DNA of 64,000 nucleotides, from NCBI GenBank assembly GCA_945859605.1, contig OX243822.1, positions 24,889,874 through 24,953,873 of the forward strand. Reading direction: 5' to 3'. The position numbers were made by a program, and so were the translations under genes. Within the stretch, counting starts at the first letter, position 1. Each line of letters starts with the position of its first letter. This document shows positions 11,795-24,071 of the stretch, one piece after another. The notes under the pieces were generated by a model. The model searched no databases. It was not told the origin of the DNA and worked only from the letters and a program-made list of their open reading frames with translations. Origin of the DNA: Lumbricus rubellus (lineage: Eukaryota; Annelida; Clitellata; Crassiclitellata; Lumbricidae).

Positions 11795-12920
11795 GGCTTT
11801 ACTAGTGAATGGTTCAAAGCCAATAAGCTTTCACTGAGCATAGCCAAATCTAACTATATAATTTTTAGATCTAGTAAAACAATTTGCTCGTAATTGAAAC
11901 TATTTCTTTACCGAAAGTATACTCGTCTAAATTCCTGAATGTAGCCTACATATTGACCAGTACTTAAAATGGAATGTAGGCTACATACAGCTGAACTTTC
12001 TAAAACAAATCTCCAAACATATAGGCATAATTCACAGAATAGCCTATCTCCTTCCACTTCATATACTAAAATCATTATATTTCACACTTATACACCCATA
12101 CTTAAGTTATTGCAATCTCATCTGGACATCTACATATGGCACTTATCTAACTAAACTAAATAGACAGCAGAAAAAAGCCATAAGAATTATTACTAAATCT
12201 TTCTTTAATACTCACACTAGCCCCCCTATATCATCAGTTGAACGTGCCAAATAAAATTCATCCAAACTATAGTACATTTATGTATAAGTATGACAACAAC
12301 CTTCTTCCACTTGCATTCTCATCCTATTTTAGACCTAACTTATATACTAAAGGTATTAGAAATAATAGAGTCTACGTAACATAAGTGTCTTTGCCAAAAC
12401 AAACACTATAGAAAGTTTTCTATTAAGTATCAAGGTCCTCTTTTATGGAACAATGTACCGGAAAATATTCGTGCATCTAGGAGTCTTGCTCGATTTCAAT
12501 CCCAAATCCGTGCACACACATTAAAAAATGGGCAACCCATTTTATCTATGGTCTATTTTTTCTCATTCTTTTCTTCTTTCTTTCTTTTTTTAAAGTTGAG
12601 CAGGGGAAGGTATCCCACTGCTATTATTTAATTGATTCCAAAATGCTGCCATTTCCATCTGTTTCTTGATCTATTATAATCTATTATCATTTATTATATC
12701 ATAGTGAAAAATATTTTCTTTGGTAAATAGGCCCCAATAGCGGATCTCTCCCTTCGGGTAGCCTATTGCTCCCTACATTTCACAGTAATAAACTGATAAT
12801 TGTACACTAAGCTATTCCATCGCAATTGTTAACCGCAATTAATCACTTTGTGTACTTTTATGATTGCATAATTGTCTGTTTGATATTTCTGGGATCAATA
12901 AACAAGTTCAGTTCAGTACT
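11795..12920 (+). mobile_element. LINE 3' part: degenerate RT C-terminus and tail
   Basis: In shifting frames one reads EWFKANKLSLSIAKSNYIIF, then LNFLGVYID-like, WNV..IQ, LPLHILKSLYFTLIHPYLSY, and near 12440 a KYQGPLLWNNVPENIR segment. These are the conserved thumb and C-terminal blocks of non-LTR (CR1/jockey-like) reverse transcriptases. The 3' end is about 12905 at AATAAACAAGTTCAGTTCAG. Several frameshifts and stops. Confidence 0.7.
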
Positions 12921-13533
12921 CATTAGTAAACATTGGGCCTGCTCATTAGCAAACTATGTGCCTGGTGAACCAGTGGCTGAAAGACTGAAGAGGGCCCGCA
13001 AACATGTCGCAGTACCCGGTACCGGTACCCTTAATGCGGGCCTGATATTATGACATGTTTCATTTTCATGTCAGTGCTGGACAGTCGCCCGAAAAACCTT
13101 CCTCGCACTACTGATAATATTGATACATGTGAGTTTTTATAAGCTTATCATAGTGTAGGCTAACTGTCACTGTTTCCTTAGACCAGCGACATATTATATT
13201 TGACCGTAATCAGTAAACAGTAGATACACTAAAATTATTGACTTCCTGAAATTGTCACGAGCTGGTTCGGACGTCGAAGATTTATAACCATCTCTTTCGC
13301 TGTCTTATTTTTCGGATTTAACTGAGAATTTCCACAAAAGTGAGTCCAACAACAATGTATCATCGATGGATAAATTGAATACCTTTCAAACATACAAATG
13401 CCCTGAGTGAATAGTCTCGTATATTTAATAGTTGAATTAATGAATGAACGACTAGATAATTATATGAATTCATCGGGCATTGGTATTCCTAGTATAATAA
13501 GCCTACTTGACGCTTTTTGGAGATTTGCTTGTC

Positions 13534-13648
13534 ATGTCTATTTTCCAGAGGAGAAATATGGTATTTTCCTATGAACGTCGTTGCTGGGTCATCATGCAGA
13601 TGGTTGCAATCGTCATCTACTACAGAGGAAATGCATCAGGCAGTACTT
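13534..13648 (+). CDS. Gene B exon: signal peptide
   Basis: An ATG follows the block GAGATTTGCTTGTC, which resembles the block before the start codons of D, E and F. It encodes basic residues, then WVIMQMVAIVIYY and GNASGST, a plausible cleavage region. The donor is T|GTGAGT, phase 1. Confidence 0.72.
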
Positions 13649-16600
13649 GTGAGTGGTTACGTCAACTTAAAAACTAAGCATTTTCGTGTCTGGTGTAGGT
13701 TACCTTTATAATACCAGCAGCATCACAGCTTAATTCATGCAGTGGTTAATTTCAGTTACATTTCTCTCCTTTTAGCCGCGAAATCACTTCTAAGTAGTAG
13801 CCTCGAAGTGGTGCTATATAAATAAGTGTATACTGAGTGATGGAGTGAATGTGGAAACTACAGTTGCTGTAGAACCATTCTCGTAACGCACAATGTATCA
13901 GCTCTTCTGCCTACAAAATGGTCTACTGGCACTTGAATTTGGTACCTCTCTTAGCAGCTCTGGATAACAGTCAAACAGACACATATTCATGTGATGGTAG
14001 TCATTAACGTCTATTGCGCCAGTGTCCAATGCAAGAGGCATCAGACAATGGCGCTCCAAAACCAAGTTGTAAGTTGTAATCAGGTCAATATACAGAAGAT
14101 CAGTTCGTAAGACAGAGAGCCAGCCTATGGTGGATAAGCCAATCGAAGAGGCAAACTCTACGTTGAGGAGAAAGTGACACAAGCGAATGCGTTGAGTTCC
14201 TCTACAAAGAGAGACAGACAGACAGAATTGACAGACAGCAGGAGACAGTGACAGAGAGAGCAAGAGAGAGGCATACAGAAAGACAGACACAGAGAGATTG
14301 ACAGACAGACACAAACACAGACAGACACATAGACAGATAGAGAGTGACAGAGAAAAGATAGGTAGATGAGGAAAGAAAGAACAAAAGAAGGAGAGAGAGT
14401 CCCAAAAAGTATATTCTGCAACGTAAAGCTCATAGTCATTAGTCATCTTCTCAGTTTTCAGTCATTAAATGACTATGGGCTTTAAAACCAACTTGAAAAA
14501 CTAGAATAAAACTAGAATAAAAGAACCCATACACTATAATATGATTAATATCTCTGGCACATTTCCTAGAATTTCTGGCACTTGGGAAATTGCGAATAAA
14601 TTTTATTCGCAATTTCTCAAGTGAATTCTAATGATCAACCATTCAAAACTCTTTATGCCACTCAGGATCAACAACGTTAAAGGAAACGTCGTACTGAATG
14701 ACCAGTGACCACTCCACCATCGTTGCAAGAATAGTTTTGCTCAAAGCATAACCGATTTCAGAGCTCGATGTTCTTCATATTATACATGTAGGTTCTATAA
14801 GTAGTATAGAACCCATCGACATTGATTGTATCATAAAAATTTCATTGTTTCGTTACATGTAACAAAAGTCGTTGTGCGGGGATGTGTTGGATCTCAACTT
14901 GACTTAGCATGTCCACCGACAAAGTTTATCGAGGTAACGAAAGTCGCGCTGGAAGTTTCTGACTGTAGGAGAACCAGTTGCTGCATCAAAGATGTCCGAT
15001 GTTCGCGTAATAAAAGTGAGGAGCACATAACGTTTATCAGCAATAGATGCGATGGTAGACAACACTGCACAGTGAAAACCAATTACCTTGACCTGAGTCC
15101 ATGTCAACGTGGTTCGTTGAGGTTGTCCGTCAAAAAAATTATCTACAGTTGCGCAAGAAGTAAGTTGGTTAGTTCACATCTTCTTCTTCTTTAGGTTCTC
15201 TGCCAAGCGGCAGGTCCAAACGTCCAATGTCTCCACGTTTCACGCTGTTGTGCCAATGTCCTTCAGTTCTCTGTATCCCTCTTCTATCATCCCGTCCAGC
15301 AGTTTTTGTCTAGGCCTTCCTCTGCACCTCTTTCCCTCCAATTTACATCAGTCAATCAATAAATAATTAGAAAATATTGGTTAATAAGTATGGAAGTACA
15401 TGTAAGTAAGTTGGGCAGTTGGTCTGACGGTTGCCCAGTCAATCAGAATGTCACTTAATTGGTCAGTCAGTCAATCAATCAATCAGTTACTTATTAATCT
15501 GTCTTAGTCAGTCTATCGAGCTGTCTTTAGGTATGTGTGCATTGTTCTACAGATAAAATAACTTGTTGACAATGAGTTCATCATCATCATCATCGTCGTC
15601 GCCATCATCATCATCACCATCATCATCATCTTCATCATCTTCATCGACTGAAACTACCATCAACACATCAGTCACATAGACAACATGATTCAGAATGTAT
15701 CTGATTTAGATGAATCCAGACGCAAAGAGACAGAGGAGGGTAAAGGCGGATCATCGAAAAATTATACTAGTAAGTCGTTAGACGCTGTTACCACATCATG
15801 TTGGCCTAACATTCAGTAAACAGATATTCATTTATGTATTCATTTAATTATTTATAATTTTTTTCTCGCATTTGCTAAAGCGCTCATTTCAAGCTCACTA
15901 CTCAGAGACATTCCTAACTACCGTGCGAACACTGCATCTGAAGCGCACGGGCAATTGTAAGTGAAGAACTTGCTGAATATCCATACGCAACGGCGTGGAG
16001 TGGTTTCTAATCCGGAACCCTCCGTCTCCAAGACACCGAGCCTACCACTACACCACCGCGTCCCACATAATATTAGGACAATGGACAATAGTAATGATGA
16101 GAGTAATGCGGGCAATGATGATGATAATGAAGTTGATGATGACGACCATCGTGATGGCGATGATGCTGGCGTCAATGAAGACGACGACGATGATGACAAT
16201 GGCGATAAAGAAGAAGATGATGATGACGATGATGATGATGATGGTGTCGGTGGCGATGGCGGTGGCGGCGACGATGATGGTGTCTAATTAGCGTTACAAT
16301 TTAAATGAGGTAATGCATGCCCCTTGTTACTTCCGGTCCGGCAGTGTGAGCACTTCCGGTGGTTCAAAGGACGTGGCTGCATTTTCGATTAAGGCTGCTT
16401 TTTCGGTTCCGTATTTCCGGTGAGGGGTGCATTTGAGACTATGGATGCGCTTCTAGTTTGGGTTGCCTTTCCGGCTAGGGTTTGGGTTAGGATGAGGGTT
16501 AGAGACCTTAAAATCTACCTCTGCCTACTTACCTTGATCTTATCATGTAATAACTATGACCTGATTTCGTAATCTAATCATGACCTTGAACTTTGGCCTA

Positions 16601-19600
16601 TTAAATCACTATGATGTAATATGACCTAGAGGAGGGTTTTCAAACTGTGACCCACGGACCGTTTTGGCCCGTCGCTTGTTTCCAAGGGGTCCGCAAGTAG
16701 GCTAGGTCCAAAAACCAATAAGAAATAGTACATTCGCAAGGTTTTCATTATCATTATAAATTATAGAAACAACTGAGCTATACAAACAACTGAGCTATCT
16801 GTGGTTATTATTTATTGATGTCCAGAACATTAGTTCCTTCCGGTGCTATTTTTAGGGCACGTTATTGTAATTGTGAAGTAAGTTACCAACAGATACGCCA
16901 TTGCTGCTAAAAGTAATTTCCTAAAATATATTGATGATGATTCTCTGCCCGAAGGCAGGTTCATTGGCTTTACGCCCCTGGGGATGAGATGAGTGAGGTG
17001 GTTTCCCGTTGCCTTCCCCACAGACAATGATGGGTAAGCAACTTGCCCAAGGTCGCTCCACAGCAGCTTGCGCCCCTGCGTCCCACACTTGCTAGCCTGA
17101 GATATCTAAATCTCTGAATGTCAACTCCAAGCCCGGGGCTCGAGCCGCAGTCCGTTGTATCCAACAGACGAATGCCGTCCTCGCTTACCGGTGTAGCTAA
17201 CTAGGCCAGTATATATTATGAATATCTATATCTCTCTACGTTCTCCTTAACCACGGATAAATTTTTAAGGAGAAACGCTGATCAGAAATCAGAAGATTCT
17301 GACGACAAAGACAAATGTGAGAAACAGAAAAAGTACCGCAAGTATGATCCAGAGTATATTTCAATCAATCAGAATCGGTGGAGAGAGTGGGGGGAGAGCG
17401 TGGGACACATGCGGGCATTGACCCAGGTTGGCCTTCATGCCTCTCTCCCAATATTCTCTTCAATCAGACAAGGTCGTCTAGCTGTTCCAAGATGTTAATG
17501 GTGTGGAGCAGACCTGCTGACCGGACCGGTTGAAGCTGGGCAGCATGACGCGAGACAGACTCAGACAGAGAGTGGCGTCGGACTCTTACGGGTATTGAGC
17601 CCAATAATGTTGATGATGATGAAGGCTACTTAATTTGACTAGAGATTTTACTAAAGGCATATGAAATTCTTAAAATTGAATCAAATTAGAATTTTTGATG
17701 TTATTTATAATCGTCCGATCAAAACAATTTGTAATAGAAAAAATATGTATATTTTCCTGTCCAAAATGTCAAATGGCCAATCTTTCATATATTTTAAAAA
17801 TTCTTTCAGAGGTTGAGGTCCATTTTTAGGCCTGGCGGGCCACTTTTGGCCCTCGGACTACGCATTGGGAACCGTTGGAGTAGAGGTTTAGACTTTTAGC
17901 ATTAAAGATACATTCTCTCGAACATATCAAACCTACATCCGGATCTTTCCCAACTTGTTTAGAGTTCCTTATGGGTCTCCTTTTGATAACCATAAATAAT
18001 GCTCAATATTATTGTTCACTGCCATAATAATTGTTCATGTATTCTATTCAAGAAATAAATTGAATCGAATTGAATTGAACTGGTTCTAGTCCCTATCTCA
18101 GAGGACTGACCTTCTCGATAGTGACTGATAACGTCTGCTTTTTGGCGCGCCATCGGCTGATGCCTTGAGGCTTGTGCATTAGATGAGTGGCGCTATATAA
18201 GTTTCTGATCATAGCTGATAGTGTATAATAATATTAGTAATGATTTGTTACTTTACGTATCCTTTAGATCAGCTACTTGTTGCTATGGTGATCATCAGCA
18301 TCATCATTCTTCTTGTCTTAGTCGTACTAGTCGTCATCATTTGTCGGAGGTAAGAACAGCACGAGGTTGACTTGGATGCTTCTTTAAATAGTGGTAACAC
18401 AGTGATTTTGTTTTTTCGAATAAAACGACATTTTTGTGGTCAATTATAGTGAACTAGCACGATATCAGCAGGCAAACCCAGTTTAGAGAGGTTCAAGACT
18501 CCTTCATTCTAGAAGCTGGAATAGACTAAGGCGCATAGTTATAAAACCAGACATGCAGTGTTGTGGAGGTTCACCCACCGATATCTGAGCGAGAAACAGC
18601 CTGATCGGGACTGGTGGCAGGGCCATGATGACGATGATGATGATGACGATGATGATGATAATGACAACGACGATGACGACCACACCGCATTTAAATAGAC
18701 CTCCAATTCCCCTGTAGAGCTCATACTGTCCAAGTGGCCCTATCAATACGCCCTTGCAAGTCAGGCCTTGAATTGATGGAGGTTTATCTTTCGCTTGCAC
18801 AGATCATGCAAGACTTTAACCTAACACCGAAACATCGAAGCTAAATAATGGCATGAATGGGCAATAAATCATACAACTGCAGCAGTAGATCTACTAGAAC
18901 TGCAGTGGTACTTGGGAGTAAAGTTGTTAAAATGATTATCATACATCCGCTTCAACTTTTCGGGGTTTTTTCAAGTAGGCTTTACTTTATGCTGCTTAGG
19001 AAAATTAGGCTACGTACAAGCTAAAATCCTATTGAAAATCGTACTAAATATAATTTAAAAATTTATTTTATCTCAGTGAACATAAATCTGCCATTTACCC
19101 AATACATAAAAATCCTCATCATTAGCTTATCATAATCATCATCGTCGTCGTCATCATCATCAGTCATCACCACCACTATTATGAAATACTTTTGTTGTAG
19201 AACAACATTTGCACATACGACAACCTTCCATCCGATGACAATGACACAAATTGACAATGATCACCAAAACGAATCCCAAGCCAGTCTGCAAGATACCAAC
19301 GATCCTCTGTCTCTGTACAGTCTGGCTGATGAAGCTGACTTTCCGAACACAGACGAAGACCCAGTCGTCTACAGTCAGGTGTTGAAAGGAAAATCAGAAT
19401 GGAAGGAAGACAAAAGCGCCACGCAACCCACAACAGATCAAATCAACGGAGCAATTGAGACCCACACGACCGCATCCGATGTTTACGCTGTAGTTTATAA
19501 GCCGTCAAAACCTTCAGCAACAGGATCTTCCGCCTTAGAAACGGATCTGGTTGGAATCAACGGTATTGCTAATAATAGCGACTGTTTTTCAAACCAGATT

Positions 19601-19663
19601 TACTTCTTGGAAACACATAGCATGGAGGATATCTATGCCAACGAATCAGCAGCTGTACAGTGA
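13534..19663 (+). CDS. Receptor gene B: one lectin domain, stalk, TM, Tyr tail
   Basis: Five exons: signal peptide 13534-13648, lectin 14869-15159, stalk 15710-15769, TM 18268-18349, tail 19201-19663. The joined length is 1011 nt, giving 336 residues plus stop, with phases 1,1,1,2 at the junctions. This predicts a type I plasma-membrane receptor with an extracellular SUEL-type lectin module and a cytoplasmic tail of about 153 residues. The lectin is the most divergent of the cluster: it has VVRGCVGSQL at the start but an altered middle and a RGSLRLSVKKIIYSC end. The tail keeps SLYSLA, VVYSQV (matches the ITIM pattern V-x-Y-x-x-V), DVYAVV and DIYANES (YxN) but ends in AAVQ without the NDLYCH box. 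Alternative starts are the Met at codon 1 or codon 9; both leave a hydrophobic leader. Introns contain LINE, SINE and GAT-repeat sequence. Confidence 0.78.
14205..14400. repeat. GACA/GAGA-rich tract
   Basis: An imperfect run of GACAGACA and GAGAGAGA units in the first intron of gene B. The minus-strand open frames are translations of this tract. Confidence 0.75.
14869..15159 (+). CDS. Gene B exon: SUEL-type lectin domain (divergent)
   Basis: A 97-codon phase 1-1 exon, acceptor AAAAG, donor A|GTAAGT. It contains GCVGSQLDLACP, SCCIKD, a C-x6-C pair (CDGRQHC) and IIYSC. The NHRxDV segment of its relatives is replaced by a longer EEHITFISNRC stretch. Confidence 0.78.
15185..15345 (-). mobile_element. 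LINE C-terminal fragment
   Basis: Minus-strand reading KRCRGRPRQKLLDGMIEEGY then RELKDIGTTA, a common non-LTR ORF2 C-terminal motif. It starts right after the gene B lectin exon donor. Confidence 0.6.
15573..15650. repeat. ATC trinucleotide tract
   Basis: Repeats of TCATCA with TCGTCG interruptions in the lectin-stalk intron of gene B. Confidence 0.8.
15710..15769 (+). CDS. Gene B exon: stalk
   Basis: A 60-nt exon between TGATTTAG and A|GTAAGT, phase 1-1, rich in Lys, Glu, Gly and Ser with an NYT sequon near its end. Length class and phase match the stalk exons of C, D and E. Confidence 0.6.
15878..16070 (-). mobile_element. tRNA-derived SINE copy
   Basis: Same family as 57475-57660, reversed: GAAGCGCACGGGCAATTG and a head ending CCACTACACCACCGCG on the plus strand. 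It is followed by a GAT-rich tract. Confidence 0.62.
16085..16285. repeat. GAT/GAC tract
   Basis: Imperfect GAT, GAC and GGC units. It encodes acidic runs in one frame but is intronic (gene B). Confidence 0.8.
16936..17206 (-). mobile_element. SINE-like repeat of a second family (tentative)
   Basis: The minus-strand start GGCCTAGTTAGCTACACCGG is followed by GGCTCGAGCCCCGGG, which looks like a B box. The plus-strand left end CTCTGCCCGAAGGCAGG is a small palindrome. No second copy is seen in the window. Confidence 0.4.
17372..17632 (+). mobile_element. Interspersed repeat, copy 2
   Basis: The partner of 3788-4110. It reads NRWREWGESVGHMRALTQV in one frame, perhaps the end of an ORF. The tail is TGTTGATGATGATGA. 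Confidence 0.6.
18268..18349 (+). CDS. Gene B exon: transmembrane segment
   Basis: An 82-nt exon between CCTTTAG and AG|GTAAGA encodes about 22 hydrophobic residues ending VVIICR. Length, phases (1-2) and the CGGAG|GTAAGA donor are shared with C and D. Confidence 0.75.
19201..19663 (+). CDS. Gene B exon: cytoplasmic Tyr tail (terminal exon)
   Basis: The acceptor TTGTTGTAG is in phase 2. The exon carries SLYSLADEAD, DPVVYSQVLK, SDVYAVVYKP, QIYFLET and EDIYANES, then a stop. VVYSQV fits the ITIM consensus; YANE fits a YxN SH2 site. Confidence 0.78.
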
Positions 19664-19870
19664 TCAGTTCAGTTAGTGAATGGCAAAGACCGCCTTGAAA
19701 ACCCCATCGCCACAAAACTACGATGGTCAGGCTTCGACGCACATGTACTTACATGAGTAGCATAAACCAAAATACTCCACAGTCACTAGACAACATTGCC
19801 TTTGACGTACAACGCTGGCCTCAATGCCATTCACCTTTATAACCTACTTATGCCCTTATAATATTATGTA

Positions 19871-20015
19871 GAGCTACTATTCAGAATAAAGGATTGACTT
19901 TCCTTAATAACAGTTAATATTATATTAGGCCTATGGGCTACTATTCAGAATAAAGGATTGGCTTTCCTTAATAACAGTTAATATTATATTATGGGCTACG
20001 ATTCAGAATAAAGGA
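19871..20015 (+). repeat. Tandem repeat carrying poly(A) signals downstream of gene B
   Basis: About 2.3 copies of a unit of roughly 60 bp follow gene B. Each starts GAGCTACTATTCAG or similar and contains AATAAAGGATT. The first AATAAA (19885-19890) is a good candidate poly(A) signal. Copies 1 and 2 differ by a clean 6-bp AGGCCT insertion at 19927. Confidence 0.7.
19926..19933. repeat. TA-GGCC-TA scar (tandem-repeat copy)
   Basis: TATATTAGGCCTATGGGC here corresponds to TATATTATGGGC in the next tandem copy (19986-19997). The only difference at this spot is six inserted bases that keep a TA on each side. Confidence 0.8.
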
Positions 20016-20029
20016 TTTAATTTTTTACC

Positions 20030-20570
20030 CGCGGACACTCATAATGAAGCATGCCCCCCGGGGGCGTCGCATGATGCGGCAACAATTTCCCTCCAGAGAA
20101 TGCGATATTACGCCAGAATCACGCGACGGACGATGTGGCATCCGAATTGAATTGTTGCTCATCATTTTCATAGGCTGAATGTTCCTCGGTTGAGTCGCCA
20201 CTTCAACGCGAGTAGATCTGAACTGATCAGGCTGATCATCCAGGCGTTGACTACCTCAGTCATCCGTCTTCACTCCATGACCCTGAAGCAGGGGGATTGT
20301 TTTAGGCTAGCCCATAGCCGGATGCAGTTTAACGTCATACCCAGGGCACGGCCACTTCATGATCAATTGATCATCAACCAAACGCTTCCAGCTCTCCAGC
20401 AGTATCCCATGACTATCGTTCATGGTCATGCTCGCAAGTTGCCATGTGACTGCATCAGGTCCATCCTTCTGATGCACAGCTGAGCCTGACCATGCACACG
20501 TTCCGCGTACCGTACGCCACCTGCAGCCGTTTGCAAGCACATACATGTAGACAGAATTTTTTATTTCGGG
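20030..20570. other. GC-rich block with overlapping open frames, unidentified
   Basis: It differs in base composition from its AT-rich surroundings. It has open frames of 79 (minus) and 97 (plus) codons, but neither matches a protein I recognise. It could be the end of a decayed transposon. Confidence 0.35.
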
Positions 20571-20628
20571 ATGTGTTTACTCAACTCTGAGTAAGCGCAC
20601 AAGCAATTGAATCAACTGACTAAGGGCT

Positions 20629-20661
20629 CCGGGTTTGAAGAAGCGTCGTGAGCTCTCATAA
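20629..20661 (+). repeat. Fragment of the 9727-9860 repeat
   Basis: Thirty-three bases identical to 9828-9860, starting CCGGGTTTGAAGAAGCGTCG. Confidence 0.7.
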
Positions 20662-22254
20662 CAGGTTCTGAATGGCCAATACACACAGCTCAGATGAGGG
20701 AAAAACGATGGAAACGGAATTAAAAATGGGAAAACTGTCGTTTTATTAAAAATTATTTTAAAAAGGGAAAAACCACAAAAAACGGAAACGGAAAATAATT
20801 TGACTTTCTTACATATTCAACTGCATTTTAAACTTAAAAACCTTGTTTGTTCAATTTTATCTTATTCGGGAAGCACCATTATATTAGGCCAATATTAATT
20901 ATAATTACGCCTAATATTGATCTACATTCGACAACAATTATTTTTTCTAAACATTTTGGTTTAATAATAAATTGAGAAAAATTAATGGCATTGAAATCCC
21001 TTTTAAAGTTTAAACTGTAAACACAAGTTCGCATAAGATCGCGCTGATCAACTTCTCAGAGCAATTAAAACTGAATCAGAAGTAAAGGCCATAGATGTGT
21101 ACTAAAATACACCGTGGTTAAAAAAGTAGGCCAACCTGTTTTCAAATATCTCCAATGCCTGATAACATATCACGCTAAAGGTTTCCAAAATATTTAGCGA
21201 ATTGGACCAAGAATATGATTCCAAAATTTCAGGAGATAAAGTTGAACGGATAAAAAGATATGAATCTTTCAACTTCATATGCCGAATTTTCAGTTTCATA
21301 TCTGCATGAATACATGCACACAAACAGAGAAACATGCAATCAGATAGACATAATACGGATTTGCAGATGGCCAGACATGCTTATGCGTGCAAGCAGATCT
21401 CTAGGCTTAACTGGTCACTGATAATTGTTTTAATAATAATTGTTCTAACCATTATCAGCTGTGATTGTTTTAATAATCGTTCTAATCATTAGCTGGTAGG
21501 CCTAATTGTTTTAATAATTGTTCTAATAATTGTCAACTTCATCCTGGTGTTGACAGCAGCCCATACGATTCCATTTAATTGCATTTGTTCATCACTGAAA
21601 TTGAAGTTCGCAGTAAACTGTGTGACTGGTCGATTTAATAGCCCAAAAAATTAACATTCCCACTAATATCAAATCAATCAATAAATTAATCAAAATGGTT
21701 TATTTTTGGCGAATAAAGCAAAGAAATCAAGAAAACATGTAATTACAAAACGGATGGCCTACATAAAAAGAAGCCCAACTGGATAAAGAAAGACCTCGAA
21801 CCAGTCGAACGGCCTTAGTAATACGCCAATTAACCGCGGATACAGTTACAAAGCAGAAACAGGATGCATGTAGAATATTGACTTATGCGCCTCGAGCCAG
21901 GTCTGTTCAGACAGAAGGAGATGGAGACAGGCAGCCTGTCATAGATACACTTAAACAAAAAACAGACAGAGACGGACAGAGAAGAGGTATACGGCAACAT
22001 TATAACAGACGTACACAAAGACAGATACAGACTGAGAGAGACACAGAGACAGAGAGAGACTGAGATAGGGAAAGAGGTAATGGCAATACAATCAGTGCAG
22101 TCAGGTTTCTCGATATAATCCCTCTTCTCCTCATATTTTATATCAGTTATCTTTATCAACAGCATCATCAGTTTCAATCAAGTCGATAGCTATGAATATT
22201 TGCTGACATCGGCATCATCATCATCAACATCACCATCACCAGTCCCCCATCATC

Positions 22255-22558
22255 ATCATGGTGGTGGTGGTGATGGTGGTGGTGGTGGTGGTGGTGGTGG
22301 TGGTGGTGGTGGTGGTGGTGGCGGTGGTGGCGGTGGTGGCGGTGGTGGCGGTGGAGGTGGTGGTGGCGGTGGTGGCGGTGGTGGTGGTGGTGGTGGTGGT
22401 GGTGGTGGTGGTGGTGGTGGTGGTGGCGGTGGTGGCGGTGGTGGCGGTGGTGGCGGTGGAGGTGGTGGTGGCGGTGGTGGCGGTGGTGGTGGTGGTGGTG
22501 GTGGTGGTGGTGGTGGTGGTGGTGGTGGTGGTGGTGGTGGTGGTGGTGGCGGCGGTGA
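22255..22558. repeat. Long GGT/GGC trinucleotide tract
   Basis: About 300 bp of nearly pure GGT with GGC and a single GGA per block. Blocks near 22318-22385 and 22423-22490 share the same pattern of interruptions, so the tract grew by duplication of a larger unit. All four long frames across it are translations of the repeat. Confidence 0.95.
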
Positions 22559-22899
22559 GGAGGAGGAGGAGCAGGATGACGATGACGATGACGACGATGA
22601 CAGTGATGACTGCAATGGATGGCATTACTTCGGTGTCTGCTTTATCAATCAGGAAGTCATTATTGCAATTATTCGTCGAGTCAGAGTTTAGAGATTTCTT
22701 CAAATCTGTGAATGACAGTTAATCTGTCATCTTAGTATGATCGGCCCACCAGCTAGTTAGGCCTAGTGTAGGCCGCGCCTTATGACCCTCTGGGGTCTTC
22801 TAGTGCTCGAGTTATTGTTATTATTATAACTAACAGAACCCATTGCTGGCTTGGTGACCTCATGGCATCATGCTGAATATTGAACGGATATAGGCGAAA

Positions 22900-22931
22900 G
22901 AGAGACACACACAAACACAGCTGCAGAAGGT

Positions 22932-22966
<35 letters not shown>

Positions 22967-23240
22967 GACAGAGGCACAGACAGACAGAGGCAGAAACAGA
23001 GCAACAGACAGACAGAGTCAGAGAGACAGGGAGGGAGGGAAGGACGGAGGGATAAAGGGAGGGAGAGATGGAGGGAGAGAGAGAGGGAGAGAGGGCAGAG
23101 GGAGAGAGGGAGAGAGAAAATGGAGATACACGTAGGTATAGAGAGATAGAGATAGACGTAGATAGAGAATGAGAGATATATAATAGGTAGAGGTACACGC
23201 AGAGACAGACAGAAAAAGAGGAAGTGTGAGGAAGAGAGTG
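22900..23240. repeat. GAGA/GACA tract
   Basis: Purine-rich imperfect repeat. Minus-strand Ser/Leu-rich frames are artefacts of it. Confidence 0.8.
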
Positions 23241-23769
23241 AAGAAGAGGACGCACAAGAGAGACATACATATTACATAAGCAAGCGTTAATTTTATAATT
23301 GCATCCGTGTAACACTGTAACTGATACCCTATTACGCACTGCAAGTGACTGCATGACATTGCGTTGTCCTAAACAGAATATATAGGCCTAAGCTTATAAT
23401 TATATAGTTATATACTGCATGTGTTGACCTACGAAATAGAGAAACTGAACAATCGTTAACTAAATCACATCGCTTCATGTTTCGACAACAGAAGACTTTG
23501 GATTAAATCATTTTTTTTATTAAATTAACTATTTCTAATGCTAGGTCAGTTTGCTTTTAAGGTAAGCTGAAATTGTAATTCACATTTTTACGAGTATAGT
23601 GGATTGCTAATTTCTTAACATTATTAGGCCTACGAATTCCTATGGATGCAGAAAGAAAACAATTTTCTCGTTATCTTTTTCTGATTTAAATGTGGATTCA
23701 GTTGAAGGCAGGTCTAGCAACAAAATGTCATGATGGTTCAAAGATTGGCTATTCATCAAGTAAATAAAT

Positions 23770-23945
23770 GATCTGAATGAACGAATGAATGACTGATTGA
23801 ATGGAAGAATAAATGAATGAATGAATGACTGATTGAATGGAAGAATAAATGAATGAATGAATGAATGAATGAATGAATGAATAAATGAATGAATGAATGA
23901 ATAAATGAATGAATGAATGAATGAATGAATGAATGAATGAATGAT
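23770..23945. repeat. GAAT tetranucleotide tract
   Basis: Repeats of GAATGAATGAAT, with two copies of a longer unit GACTGATTGAATGGAAGAAT at the left edge. Confidence 0.9.
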
Positions 23946-24071
23946 CGAGCCAATGGATTAATTGATGAGTGCATGGGTGACTGAATGAACCGGCATTAAT
24001 TGTGTCCGTAATTGGCATTTAGAATAAAATTATCTGCTTTTATTGTGCTATGTTTTTAGTAGGACGTCAAC

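Larger units (their letters stand above)
6600..13533. other. Region between divergent genes A and B
   Basis: No convincing gene. It holds the repeat arms at 8008-8112, 8850-8940 and 9727-9860, a GA-rich tract at 10395-10560, a weak LINE fragment at 11090-11245 and a long LINE remnant at 11795-12920. Gene A's first exon should lie here but was not found. Confidence 0.55.
19664..24071. other. Intergenic region between genes B and C
   Basis: Tandem 3' repeat, a GC-rich unexplained block (20030-20570), AT-rich sequence with ATTGTTTTAATAAT repeats at 21420-21540, CAGA repeats at 21950-22070, the GGT tract, a GAGA tract at 22900-23240 and a GAAT tract. No gene recognised. Confidence 0.55.

Noticed and set aside
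15961..16291. Asp-rich open frame
   Set aside because: A GAT tract joined to a SINE copy inside a gene B intron; low complexity only.
22200..22722. Long Gly, Val, Pro or Thr homopolymer open frames
   Set aside because: They are translations of the GGT tract in different frames; no start context, splice or conservation supports a gene.
23749..24018. Repetitive SFIHSFIH protein on the minus strand
   Set aside because: Translation of the GAAT tract.
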